Part shown: piece by piece, positions 42,294 through 50,578 of the stretch
How positions within the stretch are numbered: the stretch's first letter is position 1
Layout: each line of letters opens with the position of its first letter
DNA from: Humisphaera borealis
Lineage (GTDB): Bacteria > Planctomycetota > Phycisphaerae > Tepidisphaerales > Tepidisphaeraceae
DNA length: 64,000 bases
Direction: 5' to 3'
Assembly: GCF_015169395.1 (NCBI RefSeq)
Contig: NZ_CP063458.1
Location: 3,782,001-3,846,000, forward strand
Position numbers and translations under genes: made by a program
Notes under the pieces: generated by a model
Databases searched by the model: none
Told to the model about the DNA's origin: nothing
What the model saw: only the letters and a program-made list of their open reading frames with translations

Positions 42294-42640
42294 GGTACTT
42301 CCGTGGGGCCAGAGAAACTTGAGCGCGACGAGCCAGCTTCCCGAGACAAGGTCGAATCCGACGATGCTACGGCAGCCGGCCATCGCTGGCGCTCCCAAAC
42401 ATCCCTTTCATGAAAATCGCAATGGACGCCGCAACTACGCGTCGTCAGTGGGATGCAAGGAATGTCGGGGGCCCGCGCAAAGGTCCGACAAGTCGCTTGC
42501 GGTTTCGCGTTTCGTCCCGAAGGAGACGGGCGAAACCGCAAGCAACAACGGGCGAACTCCGCGTGAAGAACGCCCTTTGCGTTCGACAGCAGCGAGTAGT
42601 CACACCTTTTGAGCGCAGTATCCGGGATCAGCGCGTTGCT
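42294..42640. other. Gap between IscA-type gene and sufB
   Basis: About 350 bp with no credible gene. It contains the inverted repeat at 42495-42543 and should hold the sufB leader and possibly a second promoter on the minus strand; no clear promoter could be named. Confidence 0.5.
42495..42543. repeat. GCTTGCGGTTTCG inverted repeat
   Basis: GCTTGCGGTTTCG (42495-42507) and its perfect inverted copy (42531-42543) flank 23 bases that contain a further imperfect GTTTCG/CGAAAC pairing. It lies between the IscA-type gene and sufB. Confidence 0.85.
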
Positions 42641-42997
42641 TTACACCGAGAAGCTGCTGCCGCAGCCGCAGGAATGGTGCTTGGTGTTCTTGAATGCGAA
42701 GCCTTCGCGCATCGGGCCTTCGCTGACGTAGTCGATGACGGTGCCTTCCAAGTAGAGCAGGCTCTTCTGGTCGACGAGCACCTTCACGCCATGGACTTCG
42801 AGCTCTTCGTCGTATTCGCCGGCGTTCTCGGCGGTCAGGTCCAGCACGTAGCTGAAACCCGAGCAGCCGCCACCCTTTACGGCGACCCGCAGGCGGGTTT
42901 CTGCGCCGGGGTTACCTTCTTCGGCGAGCTGGTCGGCGGAAGAAGCGATGATTTCCTTGACCTTGGCGGCAGCGGCTTCAGTGATTTGGATCGACAT
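42641..42997 (-). CDS. IscA/ErpA/SufA-type iron-sulfur carrier
   Basis: A 118-residue A-type carrier that passes Fe-S clusters to target proteins. The three conserved Cys are visible: one in KGGGCSGFSYVL (about C45) and two in HHSCGCGSSF near the end. Length and the GTVIDYVSEGPMREGFAFKNT segment are typical. It lies upstream of sufB on the same strand with a 347-bp gap; its position makes it the SUF-associated A-type protein. A perfect 16-bp palindrome lies about 65 bp upstream of its start. Confidence 0.95.
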   Translation of the reverse strand: MSIQITEAAAAKVKEIIASSADQLAEEGNPGAETRLRVAVKGGGCSGFSYVLDLTAENAGEYDEELEVHGVKVLVDQKSLLYLEGTVIDYVSEGPMREGFAFKNTKHHSCGCGSSFSV

Positions 42998-43064
42998 AGA
43001 TTACTCACCTCGCGGACGGTGAAAGCGCCCGGGTAAGACAGCAAGTTGCGCCCGAACCGCCGCC

Positions 43065-43080
43065 GGCCCGATATCGGGCC
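43065..43080. promoter_or_regulatory. Perfect 16-bp palindrome upstream of the SUF genes
   Basis: GGCCCGATATCGGGCC is perfectly self-complementary with no spacer. It lies 68 bp upstream of the IscA-type gene and about 190 bp upstream of the divergent PHP gene. The position fits an operator for SUF control, but the sequence does not match IscR or Fur boxes I know. Confidence 0.4.
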
Positions 43081-43269
43081 AGAGAATCACGGCAATGAGA
43101 ACGGGTCGCGACAACTATAGTCCGTTACGACTCCTATGTCACGCAGTTCGCGGCGATGGTCAGAATCGATGCGATCCCCCTGCCGGGAACAACCTTAGCG
43201 CGAGATATCTCAACGCCGGGTACAACACCCGTGTTAACGGTCGCGAACAGTCATTGCTGGAGAACCCGA

Positions 43270-44559
43270 ATGTCCCGCCATCTTCTAACGGTGCCAACTG
43301 GGCTTCTATCGATTTTTGCTCTGGGTGCATTGCTTTGGGTAGGTCCGGTGTCCCACGCGGATGCACCCCCGACCGCAAGTGCCAGCCCCCGGTGGTACAA
43401 GGGCAATCTCCACACGCACTCCCTCTGGTCCGACGGCGACGACTTCCCCGAGCGCATTGCCGCATGGTATCGCGACAACGGCTACCAGTTCCTCGGAATC
43501 TCGGATCACAACACCATCCAGACCGGCGAAAAATGGGTGCGGTTCGCCGACCTCAAGAAGCGCGGCGCGGCGGCCGCGACCCGGCAGTATCTCAAGGATT
43601 TTGCCGACTTGGCAAAAACCCGTGGCGACACCTCCACCGAGGCGTTCGAAATCCGCCTGTCCCCCTTCGCCGACTACGCCCCCAAGTTCGATCGCCCCGG
43701 CGAGTTCCTGATGATCCCGAGCGAGGAGATCAGCGATAAGTTCGAGCAGAAGCCGATCCACATGAACGCGACCAACATCGCCGGCGAAGCGATCAAGCCG
43801 CAGGGCGGGTCGAGCGTGGTGGAGGTCATCCGAAACAACCTCAAGGCGGCCGAAGAGCGTTCCAGGGAACTCAATCGCCCGATTCTCGTCCACCTGAACC
43901 ATCCGAATTTCAAGTGGGGCGTCACGGCCGAGGAAATCGCCGAGGCGGTCGAAGAGCGCTTCTTCGAAGTCTTTAATGGGCATCCGATTGTGTATCAGGA
44001 AGGCGACGCCACCCACCCGAGCATCGACCGGATCTGGGACATCGCCAATACCCTTCGGGTTACGGCGTTTAAGGCCGCCCCGCTGTTCGGTGTGGGCACC
44101 GACGACAGTCACAACTATCACGTCAGCGGAATGACCCGCGCAACGTCCGGCCGCGGCTGGGTCTGCGTCCGGGCAAAGTCGTTGTCCGCCGCCGACCTGA
44201 TCGCCGCAATGAAGGCAGGTGACTTCTACGCCTCCAGCGGCGTTGTATTGAGTGACGTCCGGTACGACGCCGCCGCGGGCGCGCTGAAGGTATCCGTCGC
44301 CGCGGACGGCGATGCAAAGTTCGTCACGCGGTTCATCGGTACGCTCGCCCCGGACGACGGTAAGTCGATCCCGCCCGAAGCGGTGGGCGTTGAGCTCGCA
44401 AAGGTCGAAGGGCGGAACGCGACCTACAAACTGACGGGCAAGGAACTCTATGTCCGAGCCCAAATCACTTCAGACCAGACCCCCGCGAACCCCTGCATGA
44501 AGGACCAGAAAAAGCAGGCATGGACGCAGCCGGTGGGCTGGGAGAAGCGAGTGAAGTGA
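43270..44559 (+). CDS. Exported PHP-domain phosphoesterase-like protein
   Basis: A 429-residue exported protein. The signal peptide (MSRHLLTVPTGLLSIFALG, cleaved near SHADA) precedes a PHP-type metal site: GNLHTHSLWSDGDDFPER at the start, LGISDHNTI, SEEIS, HLNHPNF, and GTDDSHNY near the end. These match the HxH, D/H, E, H and DxH ligands of PHP phosphoesterases. A C-terminal beta-rich region of about 130 residues follows. The substrate is unknown. The start was chosen for the signal peptide; the open frame extends upstream without features. Confidence 0.88.
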   Translation: MSRHLLTVPTGLLSIFALGALLWVGPVSHADAPPTASASPRWYKGNLHTHSLWSDGDDFPERIAAWYRDNGYQFLGISDHNTIQTGEKWVRFADLKKRGAAAATRQYLKDFADLAKTRGDTSTEAFEIRLSPFADYAPKFDRPGEFLMIPSEEISDKFEQKPIHMNATNIAGEAIKPQGGSSVVEVIRNNLKAAEERSRELNRPILVHLNHPNFKWGVTAEEIAEAVEERFFEVFNGHPIVYQEGDATHPSIDRIWDIANTLRVTAFKAAPLFGVGTDDSHNYHVSGMTRATSGRGWVCVRAKSLSAADLIAAMKAGDFYASSGVVLSDVRYDAAAGALKVSVAADGDAKFVTRFIGTLAPDDGKSIPPEAVGVELAKVEGRNATYKLTGKELYVRAQITSDQTPANPCMKDQKKQAWTQPVGWEKRVK

Positions 44560-44637
44560 CACAATCGCAATGTTCGGCGTAAGGACAAAGCCCGGCTTTT
44601 GGTGGCGATTTTGGGCTTATTTCCGTACTTTAGCGAT

Positions 44638-44865
44638 ATGCCCGCAGACCCCATCGACATCAAGTCCCTTCTCGAGGCCAAGCCCTTCGTTCCGTTCGTC
44701 ATCACGACAACGCGGACAGGCCAATTCCGGGTCGGCTCGCCGGCCCATGTGCTGCTGACGCGGTCCACGCTGTACGTCGGCAATGACGTGGGCCCCGACG
44801 GTGTGCCTGCGGATGTGTCGCTGGTGGCACTGGCACAGATCGGTTCGATCAAGCTGGACCCGTGA
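44638..44865 (+). CDS. Small conserved-looking protein, unknown function
   Basis: A 75-residue protein (MPADPIDIKSLLEAKPFVPFV) with an all-beta look: FVITTTRTGQFRVGSPAHVLLTRSTLYVG, then VSLVALAQIGSIKL. Many planctomycetes encode short proteins with this KPFxPFxIxxxxG pattern; no function is known to me. It is convergent with the DUF922-like gene, and a tandem repeat starts two bases after its stop. Confidence 0.7.
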   Translation: MPADPIDIKSLLEAKPFVPFVITTTRTGQFRVGSPAHVLLTRSTLYVGNDVGPDGVPADVSLVALAQIGSIKLDP

Positions 44866-44866
44866 G

Positions 44867-44900
44867 GTCGGTGATCCGTGCTCGTCGGTGATCCGTGCTC
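44867..44900. repeat. 17-bp tandem duplication GTCGGTGATCCGTGCTC
   Basis: GTCGGTGATCCGTGCTC occurs twice back to back (44867-44883 and 44884-44900) directly after the small protein's stop codon, as after a recent slippage event. Confidence 0.9.
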
Positions 44901-44924
44901 GCGCGAGGTGTGACCGGGTGAAGC

Positions 44925-44942
44925 CGGCGAGCTTGCTCGCCG
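44925..44942. terminator. CGGCGAG hairpin between convergent genes
   Basis: CGGCGAG and CTCGCCG pair around CTTG. It lies between convergent genes and resembles the other GGC/GCC-core intergenic hairpins. No T-tract follows, so the terminator role is inferred from position. Confidence 0.4.
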
Positions 44943-44974
44943 TCCGGGCACGCGATCTGACCACGTCACGAGAA

Positions 44975-45724
44975 CTACTTCGTCGTCCGGAGCACCGGTT
45001 TTGTCGCCGGTTTTGTTGCTGGTAGCGTCGCGGGTCGGGTCGCCGGATTGCCGACCCAGAGTGGCGGCGGGCGATCGGTGAACGCCTTGGCGATTGCGTC
45101 GGCCTCGGCGACTTCCCCTCTGGCGCCGTGTGCGGTGATCTCGTCGTACAGTTCCTGCGTCTTCTGACCGGCGCGGCTCGTCTGATCGAGATACGCCTGG
45201 ATCATCGCCGAATGTGCCTTGGCCATGGCAGCGTCGGCGGCCTCGCTAGCTTCCTTGCTGGTGGCCCCTTCCCCTTCGAACTTCCTGCCGTCCAGTTTGT
45301 CCGCTGCCTGCCGGGCGGCCTTCTCGGCGATCTTGTCGTAGACCATCTCGGCAATCTGGCGATGCCCTTCCTCGTGTGCCTTGAGCTTGTCGCTAGCGTT
45401 GTTCGGAATCCAGATCTGGTTGATCAGCTCGAGCTCGACGAAAACGTCGGCGACCACCACCCTGGCCAGGTACTTGCCGTTGGCCTGCTTGCGGACACTC
45501 GGGGTGTAAGCCAGCTTCACGGCAACGCCGTAATCGCCTTTGCAGAACGCGATCTCCCCGTGGTTCATCGGGGGCATGTCGGCGGGTTTGTTCTGGGGAT
45601 CGAACGGGCGGTATTCCACCTTCGCGGGTTTACGCGTGACCTTGATCGCGGCCGGCGACGCGTCTGTGAGCGCGACCAGGGCAAAGACGGCCGTGATGAC
45701 GATGCGCGTCGCCGTGAACTTCAT
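44975..45724 (-). CDS. DUF922-like predicted secreted zinc protease
   Basis: A 249-residue exported protein with an N-terminal signal (MKFTATRIVITAVFALVALTDASPA). The central domain matches DUF922, predicted Zn-dependent proteases, with HEEGH at 117-121 in LKAHEEGHRQIAEMVYDKIAEKA. A charged helical region (AARQAADKLDG to YLDQTSRAGQ) and a Pro/Ala/Thr-rich tail (ATRPATLPATKPATKPV) follow. Activity is not established for the family. It is divergent from nothing close; the FG-GAP gene lies upstream-side on the same strand. Confidence 0.82.
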   Translation of the reverse strand: MKFTATRIVITAVFALVALTDASPAAIKVTRKPAKVEYRPFDPQNKPADMPPMNHGEIAFCKGDYGVAVKLAYTPSVRKQANGKYLARVVVADVFVELELINQIWIPNNASDKLKAHEEGHRQIAEMVYDKIAEKAARQAADKLDGRKFEGEGATSKEASEAADAAMAKAHSAMIQAYLDQTSRAGQKTQELYDEITAHGARGEVAEADAIAKAFTDRPPPLWVGNPATRPATLPATKPATKPVLRTTK

Positions 45725-45803
45725 GCGAGGTCCTCAATCCCTGATTCCAAGATTCCGACGGGCGAGCCCGCCGGCTGAACCGGGGAAGCTACTCGAAGCG
45801 CGC

Positions 45804-47852
45804 CTACTCGATCAACGTCGCCGTTGTGCTCAGAACTTCATTGTCGATCTCGCTGCTCTCGATGATCGCATTCCCCGAATCCAGCGTCGCCACCAGGCGA
45901 TACGACCCGGCGGCAAACGACTCGGGAATCAGGAACTTGAGCGTGATCTTCTTAGACTTACCGGGAAGGACGGAGAACTTCACCGGCACCGTCGCGATCG
46001 CGACTCTTGGTGCGCCGACGATTCCCTCCGGTGCGGTCTCGACCGTTACCGTCGCAGTGGAGGTCAGTTTTACGTTGCCGCTGTTTAGTGTCGTTACGAC
46101 GAACTTTCCGTTCTTGCCCGGCGTCAGCTTCGCCGGCCCGCTGCCCGTCCCGGACAGATTGAAGAACGGCGCGGCGACGGCGGTAAAAGCGGTGGTCGCG
46201 GCGGTGGTCGCGGCGGTGGTCGCGGTTGATCCGACGGGCGTTACTTCGGCGATCACCTTGTAGTTGCCGTCGGCCAACGTGTCGGGGAAGGACTTCACCG
46301 CCAGCTTCACCGCCTTGCTCGCACCGGACGCGATCTTGAGCTTCTTGGTGATCGCGGCCAGTTCGGGGTCGGAACCATCGAGAATGTCATCGGTCGAGGC
46401 AAAAAGCCGAACCGTGACCGGCGAATTGACGAGCAGGCCGGTGGCGTTCGACACCGTGACGCTGACGCTCCCCTTGATCTTGGCGCCTGCAACCGCCGAC
46501 GCCGGCAGCTTGCCGACCGCCGACGCGCCGAGCGTGACCGGCGGAGAAGTCGGGGGCGAGGTCGGCGGAGAAGTGGGCGGCGACGTCGGTGGGGACGTTG
46601 GGGGAGACGTTGGAGGCGACGTCGGCGGGGATGTCGGGGGAGAAGTCGGGGGAGAAGTCGGTGGAGAGGTTGGGGGCGACGTCGGTGGTGAAGTCGCCAG
46701 TCCGCTGATGTACACCGCGATCTTGTTGTCCCGGTACGACGCCGACGCCACGTCTTTGTCGCCGTCGCCATCGAAATCCCCGACCGCCACGTCCTGAGCC
46801 TGGTCGGCGGCGGCACTGATCGTCCGCACGGTAAAGCTCGTGGCATTGCCGGCGGTGTTGTCGTACCAGTCGATGTGGTCGTTCACGAAATTGGACGAGA
46901 GGACGTCCTTGTCGCCGTCGCCGTCGATGTCAGCGACATACACGCCGCTGGCACCGTCGGCCGTATTGGAAATGACATGCTTGGTGAAGACCTCGCTGCC
47001 GTTGTTTTCGTACCACGCGACGGTATCGCCATTGAGCGACGTCGCCAGAACGTCGATGTCGCCGTCGCCATTCAGATCGGTGGAGAAGACCGACAGGCAG
47101 AAATCGAGGGAGGTATCGATGTTCCGCGATGTGAACGTGCCGCTGCCGTTGTTGAGGTAAAGGATGACCGAGTCGGACTGCTCCGAGCCGGAGATGATGT
47201 CTTTGTCGGTGTCGCCGTCGATATCGATGACGAAGACGGATTTAACGACGCCGGCGCTGCTCAGGATGGTCCGCTCGGTGAAGGCCTGCGCGCCGTTGTT
47301 CTCGTACCAGACGAGTTTGTCGCCGCTGGCGTTGTCGGCGGCGAGATCGATGTCGCCGTCGCCGTCGAGGTCGCCGGCCATGACGGCGTTGGCGCCGACG
47401 GCGGTGGACGTCACGTTGTGCGGGGTGAAGGCATTGGAGCCGTTGTTCTCGAACCAGCTCAGGTGACCGGTCTTGGCGGCGGCGAGAATGTCGATGTCGC
47501 CGTCCTTGTCGAGATCGACCGCCGACACCGCGCCGACTTCCGACGCGCTGGTCGTGATGGTCTGCGCGGTGAATCCCCCGCCGGCACCATTGGAACGAAA
47601 CCAGATGACGCTGTTGTCGGTTTCGACGGCGGCAAGCACGTCGTCGAAGCCGTCCTTGTTGACGTCAAAGACGAAGACGCCGTGAGCGCCGTCGGCGGTG
47701 GTGGTGAGGTTCGAGGCCGTAAAGCTGACGGCGGCGAACAGGGTGCGCACCTCGAGCTGTTCGATGGCACTGACCGCGGCGACCACGGCCGCCCGGCGTC
47801 GAGCGCCAGGGCGGGTCACCGGGGAGATTCTGGACAGGTTTACAACAGGCAT
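45804..47852 (-). CDS. FG-GAP/VCBS repeat surface protein with TSPP linker
   Basis: A 682-residue surface protein. The N-terminus holds a LEPR-XLL-like motif (IEQLEVRTLFAAVSF, about 30-45), thought to mark sorting in planctomycetes. Residues about 45-390 form seven FG-GAP/VCBS beta-propeller repeats with calcium-binding DxDxDGxxD loops (DLDKDGDIDILAA, DLDGDGDIDLAA, DFDGDGDKDVASA). A linker of 13 TSPP units follows, then two CARDB-like beta domains (SVSVTVSNATG and KFVVTTLNSGNVKL). It probably is an extracellular adhesin or binding protein. It lies next to a histidine kinase and the giant adhesin. Confidence 0.92.
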   Translation of the reverse strand: MPVVNLSRISPVTRPGARRRAAVVAAVSAIEQLEVRTLFAAVSFTASNLTTTADGAHGVFVFDVNKDGFDDVLAAVETDNSVIWFRSNGAGGGFTAQTITTSASEVGAVSAVDLDKDGDIDILAAAKTGHLSWFENNGSNAFTPHNVTSTAVGANAVMAGDLDGDGDIDLAADNASGDKLVWYENNGAQAFTERTILSSAGVVKSVFVIDIDGDTDKDIISGSEQSDSVILYLNNGSGTFTSRNIDTSLDFCLSVFSTDLNGDGDIDVLATSLNGDTVAWYENNGSEVFTKHVISNTADGASGVYVADIDGDGDKDVLSSNFVNDHIDWYDNTAGNATSFTVRTISAAADQAQDVAVGDFDGDGDKDVASASYRDNKIAVYISGLATSPPTSPPTSPPTSPPTSPPTSPPTSPPTSPPTSPPTSPPTSPPTSPPTSPPVTLGASAVGKLPASAVAGAKIKGSVSVTVSNATGLLVNSPVTVRLFASTDDILDGSDPELAAITKKLKIASGASKAVKLAVKSFPDTLADGNYKVIAEVTPVGSTATTAATTAATTAFTAVAAPFFNLSGTGSGPAKLTPGKNGKFVVTTLNSGNVKLTSTATVTVETAPEGIVGAPRVAIATVPVKFSVLPGKSKKITLKFLIPESFAAGSYRLVATLDSGNAIIESSEIDNEVLSTTATLIE
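46540..46695. repeat. Coding minisatellite, 13 units of 12 bp
   Basis: Thirteen in-frame 12-bp units of the form GGCGGAGAAGTC (plus strand) encode (TSPP)13 in the FG-GAP protein. Units differ mainly at synonymous positions, so the peptide is constant while the DNA has diverged. Confidence 0.97.
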
Positions 47853-47942
47853 CAGACTCCTTTACAACGTACCGTCCCTCAACGGGCGGGAAATCTTCCG
47901 GGTTTGCCCTGGATTCATGATATTGCCGGCACGTGAAACGCG

Positions 47943-50159
47943 CTAACTGGCTGTGGCCGAGGTCGTTCCGTTCGTCGGGGCGATCAGGTGAATGCTCGTT
48001 CCTTCCCCCGATCGGCTGGTGATCGTGAGGGTGCCGTGCAGCTTTGCCGCACGCTCGTTCATGCCAAACAGGCCGAAATGGCCGCTGACCGGGGCCGGCG
48101 GGTGATCGGCGTCGAAACCCTTGCCGTCGTCCGTCACCCGCAAGACCACCCGGTTGTCTTCAAAATCGACCTTCACGCGAACGGTCCTGGCGCTGGCGTG
48201 CTTGAACGCATTGGTGACGGATTCCAGTGCGACGCGCAGCAGGTGATTCTCCATCTGAGGCGGGAGTTCGCGCTCCTGCCCGCTGACTTCAACTTCGATC
48301 TCAGGGCCGCCCGTCGTGCCGGCGCCGCTGGTCAGCCCCGCCAGCGCCGATCGAAGGGTCGGAACGAGCCCCTCCTGACCGACTTTGCGCTCCCGAAGGT
48401 CCCAGACGGCACGATGGGTTTCCGCCTGGCTGCGGCGGACCATCGCCGACGCCAGTTGTAATGATGTACGAGCCCGCTCCGGGCGATCCAGCAGCTTTTC
48501 GGTCGCCTTGAGCTGCATGGTGATACCGAGGAGGTCCTGTTCGAGCGAGTCGTGGAGTTCGCGGGCGATGCGCATCCGCTCTTCGTTGAGGGTTTCCTGC
48601 TGGACGTGCCGGCTGATCTGTACCGTCTGCTGTGTCACCCGCCGACGCAGCGCGACCACCCACGCCATCGCCGCCAACGCCGACAACAGCAACAGGCCGA
48701 TGACAACTAGCACCCGTTCGAGCGTCCACCAGTTGGGGGCCCGAATGACACTGACCGCGTCTGGCCCGGCGAGCATCAGGTGAAACGACACCGGCCTTGC
48801 CCAGACATCCGCCCGATCCGGCGAAGTCTCCCGCGGGGCGCGATTGTTCACGCAGACGCCGGACACCCGCACCCAACTGTTCTCTGCCGCGGGAATGGTC
48901 TGGCTGGCGTCGGCGGGACCGGCGAGCCGCGCCAGAAACACACGTTCGCCGGCCTGGAGGACCATGGTGGAACCTTCGCTGAATCGCGAGATCTCGAGCA
49001 CCAATGCGTCCATCTGAATACGACGGGAGTTATACGTTCCGGAAAGCGCCTCGTCGGCCGTTACGGGAATCACTGAGGGCAGCTGGGCAGCGCCCATCGA
49101 CTCCCAGATCGCATCTTCAAGAATAGGGCTGCCGTCGCGCAGCAGCGGGAAGCCGACCACATCCACCTTTTCGCCGATCCTGGCCTGGGTCTGGCGGTCG
49201 GGAACGTCGACCCAGACACCGCCGCCGTCGTCCTGCACGTACATCCCCTTGCCGGCGACCGGCAACGTGACGACGCCCTGGACGCGAACGCGTGTCTCGT
49301 CGGCGGGAACCGCTTCGATACTGGTCGTCGGTGACAGCGGGAGTGCCGCGGCCGGCGTGGCGGCATTGACAATGGCGACATCCCGCATCGCAGCGACAAG
49401 AAGGCGCATCGACGCAACCTGCTGGCGATCGGGCACCGTCGAATTGAAGACGCCGCGCACCCGTACTCGTGCCCCGACCCAGGTCTTGGGCAGGATGGAT
49501 GCATTGCTCCAGTTCAGATAGGCGACTTCCAGTCGCTGGCCGGCCTCGACGACCGTGACGACCAGGGCTTCCTGTAGGGGCCCGAAGCTTTCGATCCGAG
49601 CCGAGCGGCAGGTTCCATGCACCTCTACGAGTTCCCCCGCCCCGCGCAACGTCAACACATCGGCGATCGCCACCGGCCGGGGTGGCAGCAGTTCCGTCTC
49701 GTCGAATACGGTGATCGCGAGCGGCTCCTTGGGCTTGGCCGAAAGATATGGACCTCCGCGTCCGGAAAGGACGATGCCTTCGACCTCGATGACCGCGCCG
49801 ACCTTCAGAGACCGCCGGATACCCGCCTCGCGAGGACCAAAGACGCACACACCGCCAGTGGGGTCCTGGACGAAAAGGATGCTGGGCTGATTGGCAAGGT
49901 AGGTAAGGGATCCACGCACGCGGACGGTCGGGGTGCGTGCCACCTGATCCAGCGGCATGGCCTTCAGCTCCGCGGCGGAGATCAGTGGCGAGGTGGGCAG
50001 GGTTGTCGGACGTGAAGCCGGATCGGCGGCCTGGGTGCTCGCGCCCGACCCGGCGAACACGACAAGCCCGATAAGCGTCAATAGCAGCGAACGGGCAAGT
50101 CCGGCCCGATAACCTGGCGCGGACGGGTGCTCTTGTGGTGTCTGGTCAGGAACATGCAT
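47943..50159 (-). CDS. NarL-class sensor histidine kinase with tandem OB-like domains
   Basis: A 738-residue membrane sensor. A signal anchor (LARSLLLTLIGLVVFAGSG) leads to about 450 extracytoplasmic residues that look like four OB-fold-like repeats: VRVRGSLTYLANQPSILFVQD, LVEVHGTCRSARIESFG, VRVQGVVTLPVAGKGMYVQDD and IQMDALVLEISRFSEGS. A transmembrane helix (LVVIGLLLLSALAAMAWVV) follows. The HisKA_3 box is MRIARELHDSLEQDLLGI; the ATPase lobe has N-box LESVTNAFKHA, DDGKGFD and HFGLFGMNERA. A LuxR-type regulator is expected but none is adjacent. The start MHVPDQTPQ was chosen; earlier ATGs exist. Confidence 0.92.
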   Translation of the reverse strand: MHVPDQTPQEHPSAPGYRAGLARSLLLTLIGLVVFAGSGASTQAADPASRPTTLPTSPLISAAELKAMPLDQVARTPTVRVRGSLTYLANQPSILFVQDPTGGVCVFGPREAGIRRSLKVGAVIEVEGIVLSGRGGPYLSAKPKEPLAITVFDETELLPPRPVAIADVLTLRGAGELVEVHGTCRSARIESFGPLQEALVVTVVEAGQRLEVAYLNWSNASILPKTWVGARVRVRGVFNSTVPDRQQVASMRLLVAAMRDVAIVNAATPAAALPLSPTTSIEAVPADETRVRVQGVVTLPVAGKGMYVQDDGGGVWVDVPDRQTQARIGEKVDVVGFPLLRDGSPILEDAIWESMGAAQLPSVIPVTADEALSGTYNSRRIQMDALVLEISRFSEGSTMVLQAGERVFLARLAGPADASQTIPAAENSWVRVSGVCVNNRAPRETSPDRADVWARPVSFHLMLAGPDAVSVIRAPNWWTLERVLVVIGLLLLSALAAMAWVVALRRRVTQQTVQISRHVQQETLNEERMRIARELHDSLEQDLLGITMQLKATEKLLDRPERARTSLQLASAMVRRSQAETHRAVWDLRERKVGQEGLVPTLRSALAGLTSGAGTTGGPEIEVEVSGQERELPPQMENHLLRVALESVTNAFKHASARTVRVKVDFEDNRVVLRVTDDGKGFDADHPPAPVSGHFGLFGMNERAAKLHGTLTITSRSGEGTSIHLIAPTNGTTSATAS

Positions 50160-50578
50160 GGGCGGGCCGGCGATCATAACGTGTGGCGTCGCAGGATATT
50201 TACGTGAAAGGGCGGTTTGCATCTGCCGGGCGAAAGCGAACCTCCTGCCTCAGGGCACGTAAGTTCTGACGCGACAGTATGAGGACGTTGATGTCCCATA
50301 AGACGGCAGTGCGGAAGTTTTTCCGTTTCCTGGGCAACATTTGCTTGGGAGCCCAGCGGACCCTCCGTATTATTGAAGCGGTCGTCGGCGGAACCAAGCG
50401 CTGAATTCCCACCACGCCGAAGACCCCTCGCGCAGGAGGGGTGTAGAGTGTCTCACAGCCTTCGGGCTGATCACAGGTTTGAAGAGGGCGCGGCGTTGAC
50501 GTTACGGGCTGACGACGCCGCGATGTTTCATCGCCATTATTGAATGGTCGGCCCAGGTTTCGCTCCGGAGTATCCACA
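50160..50578. other. Divergent regulatory gap between sensor kinase and giant adhesin
   Basis: About 420 bp without a gene. It contains several hairpins: CCCCTC-GCGCAGG-AGGGG near 50427-50445, AGCCTTCGGGCT near 50457-50468, and GCGGCGTTGACG with CGACGCCGC near 50490-50521. No known riboswitch consensus was recognised. Promoters for both divergent genes must lie here, which makes regulation of the adhesin by its neighbour kinase plausible but unproven. Confidence 0.55.

Noticed and set aside
46540-46695. Possible CRISPR or non-coding tandem repeat
   Set aside because: The units are 12 bp, in frame, and encode a constant TSPP peptide in a clear protein gene.
50223-50578. c-di-GMP or other riboswitch upstream of the giant adhesin
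   Set aside because: Hairpins exist, but none matches a riboswitch consensus that I can recognise.
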